A DNA stretch of 64,000 bases. Source: Valencia hispanica. Lineage: Eukaryota > Chordata > Actinopteri > Cyprinodontiformes > Valenciidae. Location of the stretch: positions 13,009,239 to 13,073,238 of the forward strand of contig OY747715.1 in assembly GCA_963556495.2 (NCBI GenBank), in the 5' to 3' direction. This document shows, one piece after another, positions 44,701-55,600 of this stretch. The translations under genes were made by a program, and so were the position numbers. Numbering within the stretch: position 1 is the stretch's first letter; every line of letters starts with the position of its first letter. The notes beneath the pieces are model-generated. The model saw only the letters and a program-made list of their open reading frames with translations. It was not told the origin of the DNA and made no database searches.

Positions 44701-47700
44701 CCCGATATTGTGTCAGTATTCAAATGCAAAGTATCTGTTATAGCTGGAAATACAGCTCGTCTAAAAAAAGATGAAACTGAGTCCCAGAAGGCGTTTCAAG
44801 TATTTAATTCAACATGTCTGACCAGAACATGGAGGGGACAGAAATTACTCTTAAATCACCCTCCCCAACCTTTCTGACTAAAAGTTTAAATAGTTTTCAG
44901 CAATCACTGTTTATCTCTCCAGCACGCCTCCTTCAATCTTCATGTCCAACTCCTGGAGAACTGGTTCATGCCAGTCTTATAGTAAAGCATGAAGCAACCC
45001 ATCCAGGTTAGAACGTCCCGTAGATATCTTGTTGCCCAGGCGTCTGTCACTCCGGTGATCAGACACATCTTTATCATGAACATTATGCTGGAACAATAGG
45101 CTTGTTTTCCCTAACTTGTCATCCTGCCCTAGATACATTCACTAGACAGAGAATATCTAATTAAATCCTAATTACATTGGAATATTCATGCAACAGTATC
45201 GATTTATTTTCTTAGGATTTGAATGGAACCACTAAAGATGATAGTTATTTTTGTAGTAAAAATAAAAGCTTGTGACTGGTAGTTTGTGGCTGTTTTCACC
45301 TTTTGTTCCAGTGGATCAACTAGATCTAATAATAAAACTGGATGTGTTGAATATGAAACAGGTTGGTGTGTTTAGAATGCTGACACTTTTTCTACAGTTA
45401 AATTCGGTTTTTAAAATATAAAATAATAAAATATATCGTCTTACTAATAGTATTGCAACATATCGTATCGCCAGATTTTTACCAATACACATCCCTAATC
45501 TGGAATGTAAGAATATTCAAAAACAGTCATTTATAAAGAGAAGAAAGAATATATCACAATAGATATCATCACCGCAAATGCTTTAGATTATATCACAATA
45601 TAGATTTGAGACCATATCACCCATCCCTAGTTGCGATGTTGCAACATGACATTGTGAAAAAGTTCAGGGGTTATGAATAGTTGTGAAAGGCTCTGTATGG
45701 ATTTATGATCCGGCTGTTCTTTTCCCACTGTGTCGATAGTGTTTGCATCAGCCTCTCCTGCACCTGCCACTACCTTTACCCTGAAGACGCCTACCACAGC
45801 CCCCCCTGCCTCTCAGTCTCAGCCCCCCTCTGCTGGTGCTGTGGGCCAACCCTCTGCCTTCACTCAGGTGCTGGCTCAGGTCTCCAGGACACCCACTAGC
45901 ATCCCTGCCGCATCTTTGACAGGACCGACCCTGTTTGGGATGCCCAGTCAGATCAGCACCTCCTCTGCTCCTTCATCCTCCATCACACTCACCACTGCTG
46001 CTGCTCCTGCCCCAGCCAGCAGCTCTCAGCCTGCCAGCACCACAAACCCTCTCCTATCTGCAGGGTTCAAGCCCATCTTTGCTGCTAGCACAACCACTTC
46101 CTCAGCTGCAGCTTCTTCAGAAACCAAACCCCCTATCCAGGATTTCAAGCCCATCTTTCCACAGCCCTCCTCCATCTCTTCCACCTCTACAGCCTCCACC
46201 CTCCCCCCGACCAGTACGACGTCTGTGTTCGGTTTGACGACGAGCAGCTCCACAGGTGTCCCTTCTTCATTCTCTTGCTTTAACAACACGCCTGCTGGCG
46301 CTGTTAAAACTACGCAGCCCGCAGCACAGCCAGTGGTTAAAACTCTCTTTGGAAACTGGTCCACGCCATCCACAACCAGCAGCAGCTCTGCTTCGGTGCA
46401 GCCTGCTAGTACAGGGAGCACATTTCAGTTTGGAGCCGTGGCAGCCACCACCACTGCAGCAGCAGCTACTCCTGCTCCTTCAACCACAACCTCCAATACG
46501 AGCGGCTTCAGCTTTGGAGCCATGCATCCTGATCCCCAAGCTCCGAAAGTGTTTTCCTTCGGTCAGACCACATCCAGCCAAAACACGACCACTGCTTCCT
46601 TCGGAGGCTTTGCTATGGCCAACGCCGTTTCCACCGCTGCCCCCTCCTCCACCACCCAGTCCACTTTCAGCTTTGCAAAACCAGCCTTTGAAGCACCAGC
46701 AGCACAGCCGACCTTCGGCTCTTCATCAGCACCTCCGAAACCCTTCACCTTCGGGGCTGGCGGAGCGTCATCCACACCTGCCGCTAGTGCCACCCCGGCA
46801 CCAGCTCCGTACACTTTCGGGGCTTCTGCCCCCGCCGCCACCACCACCGCAGCTCCCAGCTTCGGGACCCCGGCTAAGCCAGCATTCGGAGCCAGCTCCA
46901 CTGGTTTTGCTTTCGGCTCCAACGCAGCTCCTTCGCCCTCGGCCGCACCGAGCTTCGGCGGAGCAACGCAGGCTCAGGGCTCCTCCTCGACCACGTTCCC
47001 GTTCGGAAGCGCCGCCCCTCAGCCGGCTCCCTCCGGATCAGCTCAGCCTGCGACTGGTGGGTTTAACTTCGGAGCCAGTATGCCATGCCCCCAGTTTGGA
47101 ACTCCAGTTTCCAGTAGTCCTGCTCCACATATGGGAAACTTCAACTTTGGGGCTGCTGCTGCTTCAGACAAACCAGCTTTTGGTGAGTTCTTTATTTGAC
47201 TTGAAGTTTGGGTTTATTATTTGCAGACAGTAAATAACTAAACCTTTCTTTGACGTACAGTATGGCACAAGTTGCTGTCAAGAAGTCCTTTTTTATCACA
47301 CTTTGTGGGTTTCCCTCTATGGGAGGCATCTAAAACGCAAAATGTAAAACATTTTGTTACTTTTGAACTCACCTGGCTTTGCAGAGTTTCTCCAAGATCT
47401 TAAAAAGTTATAAAAGCGATAAAGTTTTTGACCTTTAAATAGTCCAAAAGTCTTAAATTATATTCAAGTAAATCTTACATTTTTAACGTTTGTCCATCAA
47501 TTCCTTCTAGTTTTTTTGTGATTTTATTCATTTTAATTTGAAAAAACGCACAGACTTCATTTACTTTTTTAGTGATTTCTACTTCTGAGGAACGTGGGTG
47601 TTTACATGTGATATTATCAGTCCTCATCTGGGATCAAACTAAAAGCCTCATGATGCAGAGCAGTGGTGAAACCTGTTGCATTGTCTTATGCTGTAGTTGC

Positions 47701-49463
47701 ACAAATTGGATAATCTGGGTATGAAACACCACCTTCAGTTGCTTAAGTTCTCAAATAAGTTAAAATATACATTATTAGGTAAGTTATTAAATTTATTTGA
47801 TTTAAAAAATGTTGGTAAAAATTAAATAAAAATCATAATGGTCTTAAAAATTAAGCCGTGTTTGTGTTTTTCCTGAGTTTTGTGCGGTTTTCTCTGCAGG
47901 GTCGTCGACCCAGTCGTTCGGCCAGGGTGCTACCCCAGGTCCAATTCCCTTTGGAAGTCCTGCAACTCCGGTCCAAGGCTTTAACTCTGTTCCCTTCGGT
48001 AGGTTATAGCGATGGGTCATTTTCCAGGCCAGTTTGCTGATGCTGAGAAGCTTTCAACTGCTGCTTCTGATTTTTCACTTAAGAATTTTTCGTTTTATTG
48101 AGCTTTTTCTGTTTGTAAATAGAAATCTACAAACTAAAAAAGCCTCCATGGTATTAAAGGTGTTAGCACAAATTGTATTTATAAACCACCCTACTGCTCC
48201 CTGATGTTGACTCCTGAAGCAGGGGTGGCCAAGTCCAGACCGATCTGTAACCTTCAGGTGCATTCCTTTTCTCTAACACACGTCAATCAAAAGAATGGCT
48301 CATTAGCAGGCCTCTGCAGAGCGAAATGACAACTGAGGGAATTCAGATATTAGATTCAGGTTGGAGCAGGGCTGTCTCTAAAAGTAGCAGGATAGTCGAT
48401 CTGGAGGACTGGGTTTGGACATCCCATCGCCAAAAACACTAGAGGTTAAAACAGAGCAGCAATGCTGGGCTCTGTTCACCCTTCTGGTGATCTGCAGAAA
48501 GTCTTACTCTCTCTCACCTTTTTGCAGCCTAATTGATTCTGACATTTCTCCATGTCGTCAAAAATGCTGTTTCTTTTAAAGGAAAGGACATTTCTTACGT
48601 ATTTTTATACACGTCACTGATACCGACCAACTTTGAGTCTTTCACTCACTAAAAGCTTTTTAGCGCTTGACTAGATTGTGTTCACTGATCAGACAAAGAT
48701 CTCGCTCAGTCTTATTTTATTGGTAGGTTTACATAGGTTCCTTTCAGACACAACGTTGACATATCCCCCAAACTGACTTTATGCTTTACTGAATCATAAA
48801 TGTCCGTTTTATTTGTAAAACTGTAAATATGTGAGCCGGTTTTGTTTTGTCAATTGTAACTGCATAAGTGGAGAAGCTTAATAATTGAGTGTTAATTTGG
48901 TTTTTGCATTTCGATTTGATCCTTTTTCCAAACTAAAGTCTCGTAAAAAATAAACAATAATGAAAAGTTTAGTATAAACTGAAATAAGAATTTGGGTTTG
49001 TATGCAATTGGGCAATAGGTTTTTTTTTTTAGGCGCAGTGGAAATATTCTTGGCACGACCAAAGAAGCTAATATCTCGTCTAGCTTATCTCCGCTCTTCT
49101 GATGCAGCCAATCAGCACCAAAGAAAATACATGCCACTCCTCGATTGTGGCTAACTTTATAATTTAGATGTGCAGCGCTAGTGGTGTTCACACATATTAT
49201 TAGTACATCTACTAACCCAATAAAATTGAGCTGAAATTCAGCAAATAAGGTAAAGCAATTAAGTTGGATGATGATTTCCATCCATCTGAACCAAAATGTG
49301 AAGAAGCATATTTTGTTTTTTGGTCACAAATTCTAACCCTCTTTCGATCATGTAATTCACAGGGTCTCCTGCGACCCCCACCTTCTCTATCGGAGCCGGA
49401 TCGAAGCCGTCCGGAGCTCGTCAGAGGCTGCAGGCACGAAGGCTGCACAACAGGAAGAAGTAA
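38785..49463 (+). CDS. pom121: Nuclear pore membrane glycoprotein POM121 homologue
   Basis: An inner-nuclear-membrane nucleoporin that anchors the pore and helps assemble it. Exons: 38785-39335, 40210-40416, 40578-40727, 41529-41609, 42524-42695, 42775-42863, 42937-43016, 43225-43346, 43678-43777, 43860-44102, 45740-47182, 47900-47998, 49363-49463. They close in phase to 1145 aa (human about 1250). Near the N-terminus is a long hydrophobic segment (residues about 8-43). The middle has the [16 protein letters not shown] block and basic KRKRK. The large exon 11 codes a Ser/Thr/Pro/Ala-rich region with many FG, FxFG and FSFG repeats for karyopherin binding. The C-terminus ([20 protein letters not shown] then RRLHNRKK) is the diagnostic POM121 end. 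Confidence 0.96.
40838..41384. mobile_element. Tc1-like non-autonomous element in pom121 intron 3
   Basis: The left end (taaaaagtattcacc…cttggatgttttaccc) and right end (gggtaaacatctaggggggtgactac) are inverted, including the subterminal 'attgcttttacaaat' and 'atttgtaaaagcaat'. The interior holds 'tttggctgcaatcacagc' (N-terminal-proximal noncoding) and no usable frame. Confidence 0.75.
41714..41969 (-). mobile_element. tRNA-derived SINE
   Basis: On the minus strand the head reads 'ggggcggctgtagttcagtgg', then 'tagag' (A box) and 'gggttcgattcc' (B box). This is a tRNA-like promoter for RNA polymerase III. The body holds 'cctagggcaagatacttcacc'. The tail reads 'ttgaaaagcgctatataaatgcaagccattattattattg', ending in TTA/ATT repeats. 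It is near full length. It lies in pom121 intron 4. Confidence 0.85.
41971..42497. mobile_element. MITE with inverted GTTTCCACTA-type ends
   Basis: The left end 'gcacgtttccactaccggaacttc' is inverted relative to the right end 'gaagttccgatagtggaaaagcgc'. There is no coding sequence. It directly follows the SINE and ends only 26 bp before pom121 exon 5. Confidence 0.7.
44172..45698. mobile_element. Tc1-like element carrying two nested hAT-like insertions
   Basis: The outer ends 'taccttgcaaaagtaatcataacc' (left) and 'ggggttatgaatagttgtgaaaggc' (right) are inverted and of the same Tc1-like type as 29840-30325. Between them lies a hAT-like element from about 44250 (tagtgggcaaaattaacgg) to 45630 (atatcacccatcccta), itself interrupted by the element at 44651-45497. 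All are non-coding. They fill pom121 intron 10. Confidence 0.7.
44651..45497. mobile_element. hAT-type non-autonomous element with perfect 8-bp duplication
   Basis: The ends are TAGGGATGT (left) and ACATCCCTA (right, written on the plus strand as …acacatcccta). The 8-bp target duplication ATCTGGAA is exact at 44643-44650 and 45498-45505. The interior includes GATATATGTCGATATT-type AT-rich palindromic words near the ends and no open frame. A shorter relative is at 9896-10303. Confidence 0.9.
47183..49362. other. pom121 introns 11 and 12
   Basis: Apart from exon 12 (47900-47998) and the MITE at 48220-48426 I see no gene, RNA or other clear repeat. Part of intron 12 (49020-49200) has mildly repetitive AT-rich sequence. 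Confidence 0.5.
48220..48426. mobile_element. Short hAT-type MITE, further copy
   Basis: It begins 'caggggtggccaagtccag' and ends 'ctggaggactgggtttggac' plus 'atccc', imperfectly inverted, as in the element at 712-932. The interior has the 'ggttggagcagggctg' block usual in this family. Confidence 0.7.
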
Positions 49464-50758
49464 CCGATGGAACGCGTCCGACACCGTTTTCAGAGGACGA
49501 TGGCTAACCTGACTAACACGGCTCCATGGTTTTAGCCCCAACATCTTACCAATCAGGCCGCCACCATCCCCTCCTTAGTTTCCTTCCTGTCAAACAGCAG
49601 TTTGTGCTGGCCCAGAGCATTGGGTTTGCAGAGAGGCTAACGCGCCCCAGCTTCCCGAGTTCAAGCTGCCTGAATGAGGGAATGTGACAGCAGGAAGAAA
49701 AGGATCCACAACAATGTGCTATACTTGAAGAAAGACAGAACAGACAGTCGAGTCGTTTGATTCTGAACAAAAGTATATCCAAAGTTTCTTTTTCTCTTTA
49801 CAGTACACGGACACTCCCACCGATCTGTCTCAAGGAGAAAGCTGAGCCTCGGCTCAGGCATTTATTTTTTTTAAGTGATCTCTGGTTTGTATGTTACCGA
49901 ATGTTTGAGTACAATGAGTCTGAACAGGAGAAACGCACAGCTGGTTCAGATGAGGTACAAAAGTGAAAATGTAATTGCGTTTTAAATTATTTTTTTAATT
50001 GGCTCTCTGACCTTGTAAATGGATGAATGATGTTTCTGCACTTAAAGGGCAACTCTGTTAATGTCTTAATGTAGTTTTTAGCAGATGCTCATGCTTTGGT
50101 TTCATATCAATATTGCAAGCATTCCCAGAGTCCTCCCATGGATGGCCTTTTTTTCCTTTATCCTTCTCTCTGTTTTATTTGAAGCATTTGCCAACTCGGA
50201 TGTAAGTAGCGGGTCAGTTTGTGGTTAGGATGACTACTCCTGACCTGTGCAGACAAACCAAAGCCAACCGTTCAACTTCATGCCTGTGAAAAGAATCTGT
50301 GATCTCCCTTTCACCTTTAAATGCTGAAACGTGTGTTTGTGCCAGACTACCTCTTTTTAATCGCAGGCACTGAAATCTTTTGTTGATTCGTAGAATGGAT
50401 TTTCAATTTTAGCTACTGATCTGTGCAAGTGGTTTAAAAAAAAAATATCTCCACAGCACATCACCCCTGTTTCAGAAATATAATTGTTACAGTGGTTTAC
50501 ACAACATAAACTGAACACAACACGGGGTTGTTTTCAAGCACGGACTGAGTTGGGACTCTTGTGCTCATGACAAAAAGTGTTGGATACAGGGAGTTTGTTT
50601 TTAATGGTTCCCCTTGTGGTTTCTGGATTTTTATTTTTTTTTCATTATTTTGATGTCCGCTATTTCATCAAAATGGTTTGTTTCTCAGTAATAATCGCTC
50701 TCTTGTGAAACCTGAACAGTATGAGTTAGTTTTTGATGATTTTTGTTTTTCCTCAATG

Positions 50759-50764
50759 AATAAA
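50759..50764 (+). terminator. Polyadenylation signal of pom121
   Basis: AATAAA lies 1296 nt after the stop codon, after a long AT-rich 3' UTR with GT-rich sequence just downstream (about 50770-50800). A further hexamer near 51725 could give a longer transcript. Confidence 0.5.
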
Positions 50765-50799
50765 ATCAGAGTTTGAGATGTGAATGTTCAACCTTGTAC

Positions 50800-52658
50800 A
50801 CATAAAACCCTCATGTTATGAGTATTTTTCGGAGACTGGGTAAAATTACCTTTTAGTAACACTTTGCTTTGTACTTTTTTTTATAGGGGAATACTTTTAT
50901 TCAAATGTGTTTAAAAACACTGCTGTGTTTGAATGGCAGATGGGTATTATCCAGCATAAAAAGTCTACAAGAAATTAACCTACCAGACCAAGATGGTTGA
51001 TGTTTGTCATAGTGAACCAATAAACGTTGAGATTGATTCAGCAGCCATAGCAGCAGGACTTTTACACAGGTGTATTGCAGCGTTCATAAAGGAAACCTTT
51101 GGAGTTCCTGTCAGTTTCTGGGAAGTTTCTTATTTTGAAAATGAGCTTATTTCCCATTCAACCAAAAATGGTTAATGAATAATTTAGGACTTTAGGTAAA
51201 CTTGTGGAATTGCTTAACTGTAAAATACAAAAAAAGAAAAACATCTTGGCATATCATGCAGCTGTATTATAGTCTCCAAAATAGCTGATTTTTTTGACTG
51301 TTCGGGTCTGGAGATAATTTCTTTAACTTTTTTCCAGAAATATATATTTTGAATTGCCTTAAACTAAAAGACAATGCACAAGAAGAATGTCTTGGATTTT
51401 GAACGTTTAAAATTGCCTAATAAGTTGATCTAAACTTCCACACTCCTTTTACTATTTTCCACAGTTATATTGGGATAAAAATGGCTGCCTATATGTTTCT
51501 CTTTTTTTTTTTTTTACTTTATAATTCCCTAAAGATCTCAAATTGGTGACAGTTCAGGACTCCAGGTAAACTTGTGTTTTTGTGATGTTTTAACCAAAAC
51601 AGTACCTTTTAACCAGCCTTTGTAATTCCAAAACATGTCCACATCTTTCTCCTTTATACCTTGCCAACTTTTGCACTGGATTATTGATTTTTCCGTTCAC
51701 GGGACTGTCCATCATTCAGGGTAAAATAAAATCAGGAGGTGGCTTCATTTCTGGATAGTTTTTTTTTCAAGTTTTAATCACAAGTTTTTTAATTTATCGG
51801 CAAATTGTTCCGTGACATTTTCTATTTATATATGAATGTGCGTTGCCTCGTTAATGGTCCAGTACATTTAAAACACTTAAAAGATCCGTTCTATAGACAA
51901 GAGCAAATATTGGGGAAGAATGCTTGTTTATTTTAATTTTCATTCCTGTTCATTTCTATAAACTAGTAGTATGTTGAACCTCTTGTGTGGAAAACACTGT
52001 TGTAAATATATGAAATTATACTACAGCTACAATAGTTGATTCATACATTTCAGTGTTAAGACCATCCAATAAATAGGTAAACGTTTTAACTGACAATACT
52101 TTTAGTTTACTTAAGCAGGAATATGTAAGTTTAGGAATATTAGTAACAGTGATTTTACAGTTACATTCCTGTCCTTTAGGTGGCACTGTAGACTCCCATG
52201 GTTGTTTATGATCCATTTGGTTGAAATCGGAAATCAAATTTTTAGACACATAGGTCATGATCTACAACGAGAAGTAATAATATCGAGTATTCTGGAGCTA
52301 CTGTTGTGGTGAATTCATGTACATTACGAACTAAATTGTTATTAAATCTATTTGTAAAGTCGTTACTTCTTTTTGAGAATCATTTGGGAAGAGTGTTTTC
52401 CCCCAGCCAGTTTAAGAAATGGAAAAAATATAAACATAAAGAATGTTAAAATATTTTTTCCTCGCAGTGTCAGAATTTCAAACCGTTCGAAGTTGAAAAA
52501 TCTACTTTCTTTTAGCAGTGCGTGTGTTTACAGGTTGAATTTAGTAGCCTTGAATGCAACATTCAAATGTCACAATCGTGAGCGCATGCGCCGTGTCCTA
52601 TTAGAATGGGCTAACTGTTAGCGTTGTAAAAAAAATTACGTGGCAAGAATATTTCAAC
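50800..52658. other. pom121-tbl2 intergenic region
   Basis: No gene I can support. The 60-codon frame at 50993-51175 (MVDVCHSEPINVEIDS) has no family I recognise and no flanking splice sites. The right part includes the tbl2 promoter, with a CGTGAGCGCATGCGCCG word at about 52577-52593 that contains an NRF1-like GCGCATGCGC site. Confidence 0.45.
52582..52591. promoter_or_regulatory. NRF1-like palindrome upstream of tbl2
   Basis: GCGCATGCGC is a perfect NRF1 consensus core, about 70 bp upstream of the tbl2 start codon. That is the usual place in housekeeping promoters lacking a TATA box. Confidence 0.55.
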
Positions 52659-55600
52659 ATGGAGGTAGCAGCCCTGGTCGCCCTGACTTTATTATTGGGT
52701 GCGTTGGTTATCCTGGTGGCTTTAGCGGTGGGGAGGCGAAAAGAAGAGATAAAGGAGGAAACGGAGCAGGCGGCGGAGAGTTCAGGTGAGAGAACCGCGG
52801 AGCTCATATAGCCAGAGTCGGCAGTGCTGACCAGCTCTGTCGGAGTCCGCTGAATGACCACTCATTCAATCTCTAATTCATTCGCCGCGTAATGGATAGC
52901 GGCTATTTTTCTTAAATAAGCACCCTTAACTCTCATAAATGTATTTGGATAAAAAGCTAGAAAACTAACTTTCAGTCACCTGCTGCTGGCCAATCGCGAA
53001 ATGTTTTATTAAATGACCAATGAGATCACGGCTTTCTGCAACGTGACAGATCAGTTTTCATTCATGACAAAGTTCAGAAAGACTGGCAGTGAACGTTCAT
53101 TAACACGTGTGTGTATTTGTTTCAATTTTCAAATTCAAAAATACTTTATTTACCCCAAAGGGAAATTAAATGTTGTGACTAATATCATCCAAGTATCTTC
53201 AAAGATATCGTGAATGCTGATGCTGTGGGCAGGAAAGCTCTCCCGTAGCAGTCAGTCTTGCTACGAATCTGAAGAGACCTCTGACTGAAGACTTTTGCTG
53301 TATGACGGTCTCATGACATGCCATCAGCTCAATATCCAGGCAGCAGAGACGATATTTTACAGTAACATGTCCTGGATGACACCATCAGTTTTTGGCAAGC
53401 ACTGCTAATCCTTTATACATCTCCGTCTGGCCGTGTGGTCAGAAAGCCAGGCAGAGGGACATAGGAGTCGGGGAAACGATCCTTCCCCTCCATGATTAAA
53501 GGTTTGAACTTCCTCCTTCTCTCCCGGCTCTTTGGTCCTGCTCTGCATCCCTGACGCCTCCTTTTCAACTCCTGTGAATTGGGGTCGCAGTTCATGTATT
53601 ATTTAAGCGTTTAAGATGCTAATAAGCTCCCAGTTGTAAAACAACAACAACAATACCTTGTTGCCATGGTTACGCATCATAACTGCCCAAAAGTAAAAAA
53701 GTTGGAAAGAACAAAAAACTTTACATTGCACAGCATCCAAAACCACAGGAAATAATTGTCCACACATGCAACACGTGAACCAAACAAATTATAAATAAAA
53801 GTTTAGAAAAAGAAGAAATCAGCAGGCTAACGTAACAGAGCTACTGCAACATGCAACGTAAAATTAAGATTAACCATTTTGATGCGTGTTCTCTTGGTTC
53901 GAACTACTGTAATAAGAAATGATCTGTTCTGCTCATAACACTGTTAAGATACCAACTATGCAGGATGTCAGCGAGCAGGTTTCTGGACACCTTTCCGGGG
54001 GGTTTTCTCCGTCTTTCTTATTTTTCCATCTAATGCACTGTAAAAAACTGGAGCTTTCTATTCTATAATTGAGAATCTGCCCTAACACTCGTTAAAAAAT
54101 GTGTTTTGTACAACGTCTTGTGCTTTAGCTGAAGCCAGTGCTGCGAAGGGTCCAACGTCCAAGAAGCAGAAGCAAGACAAGCAGCGAAGCCGCAAAGACA
54201 AACCAGCACAGCACAGCTTCCGCCATCCTCTGCTGGCAGCTTCACTGAAGGTCGACTGAAAGCAGACGTTTTGTTTTTTTGTTTTTTTATTATACAAAAC
54301 TGAGTAATTCACACCCCAGATTGCAGCCTACAAACCCACTAATAAGTGAAGGACCTCATCAATGCAGGTGGTTTTGCATCAGAATAGGTTCATTTATCCT
54401 CTGAAGATGCAAATATCACAGGATTATAGTTGTTTTTAAAGTTTTTCCTCCACCGACAGTTCCTTACAGGATCTCCAGTCTAGGATCCTGAATCAGTCTG
54501 TTTGGCCCAGAATAAGAGACTTCTGGGATCATATGCTATAAAAGACTTCAAATCCATCAAGTATCCCTATTTTAAACCCAATCTAGAGCTTAACTTCAAA
54601 AGAAACCTTTTACTGTGATCTTTAGCACCTCTTCCAATTACTGCACTTTTTCCATCATTGTTAATCTGGATTAATCAGACAAATAAACTACTGTTGAACT
54701 CTGCAGTTAAAAATTTTAGAAACAGAGAGTTTAAAGGTTTTGGGTTCCTTTGTTATCAAAGCCAAGATGTTTCACCAGTGTTGTTTAATTTAATCCAGTG
54801 TGTGTATAACATGATAGAGTATGCATGTGTGTAATTTCATTTTTCGATTTCATCCGGTGCTCTTTAGGGCCATAGCGGAAATGTGACGTGCCTCGATTTC
54901 AGCAGCAATGGGAAATACTTGGCATCCTGCGCCGATGACCGCACCGTCCGGATCTGGAGCACCAAGGACTTCCTGGAGCGGGAACACAAGTGTCTGAGAG
55001 CTAACGTGGAGCTGGATCACGCCACGTTGGTCCGCTTCAGCCCAGACTCCAGGTCTCCTTCTTTATCCAAGCTGTATTTACTCACGTAAAGCAGTACATG
55101 CCTGTCCCTAAGCTTTAACTACTGGGACAGCTTGTGTAAAATACACTTATTCTACACACTGGGAATGATGGCTCACTTTTAGTGAGAGTTGCAGTGGGTT
55201 TTTTTTTTTTTTTTTTTTTTCAATTAAGCTTATAGTTGGTGTCAAACATCATTTGGGGTCATAACTGGTTAAAAGCATGCTTGTTAATTATAAGTCGACT
55301 ATAATACAGAAACAAACAGTCTTGGTAATTACTAAACATGTAATTAACAAAGAGACAGAAATACTGTCCGTTTGTGTAAAAAGTAATTGCTCCCAAAGAC
55401 TTTTACTCATTGCTCCGGAGGAATTTTGGCCCTCTGTTATTTGCTAAATTTATTGCATTCAGCCAAACAGGAGGGGACCTGCTCATAATATCTCAATTGT
55501 AATTAAGTCCAGACTTTGATTAGGCCACTCCAAAATCTTTGCTTTGAATATATTCCCAAAGTTTTGGGGCATTATCAAGATGTTTTCTGGCTAATGTGAG

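Noticed and set aside
46256..47233. 325-codon frame rich in P and L overlapping pom121
   Set aside because: It is a +2 shadow of the FG-repeat exon; the open frame results from low-complexity composition.
50993..51175. 60-codon frame as a small gene
   Set aside because: No recognisable family, promoter or splice context; it lies just beyond the pom121 3' UTR.
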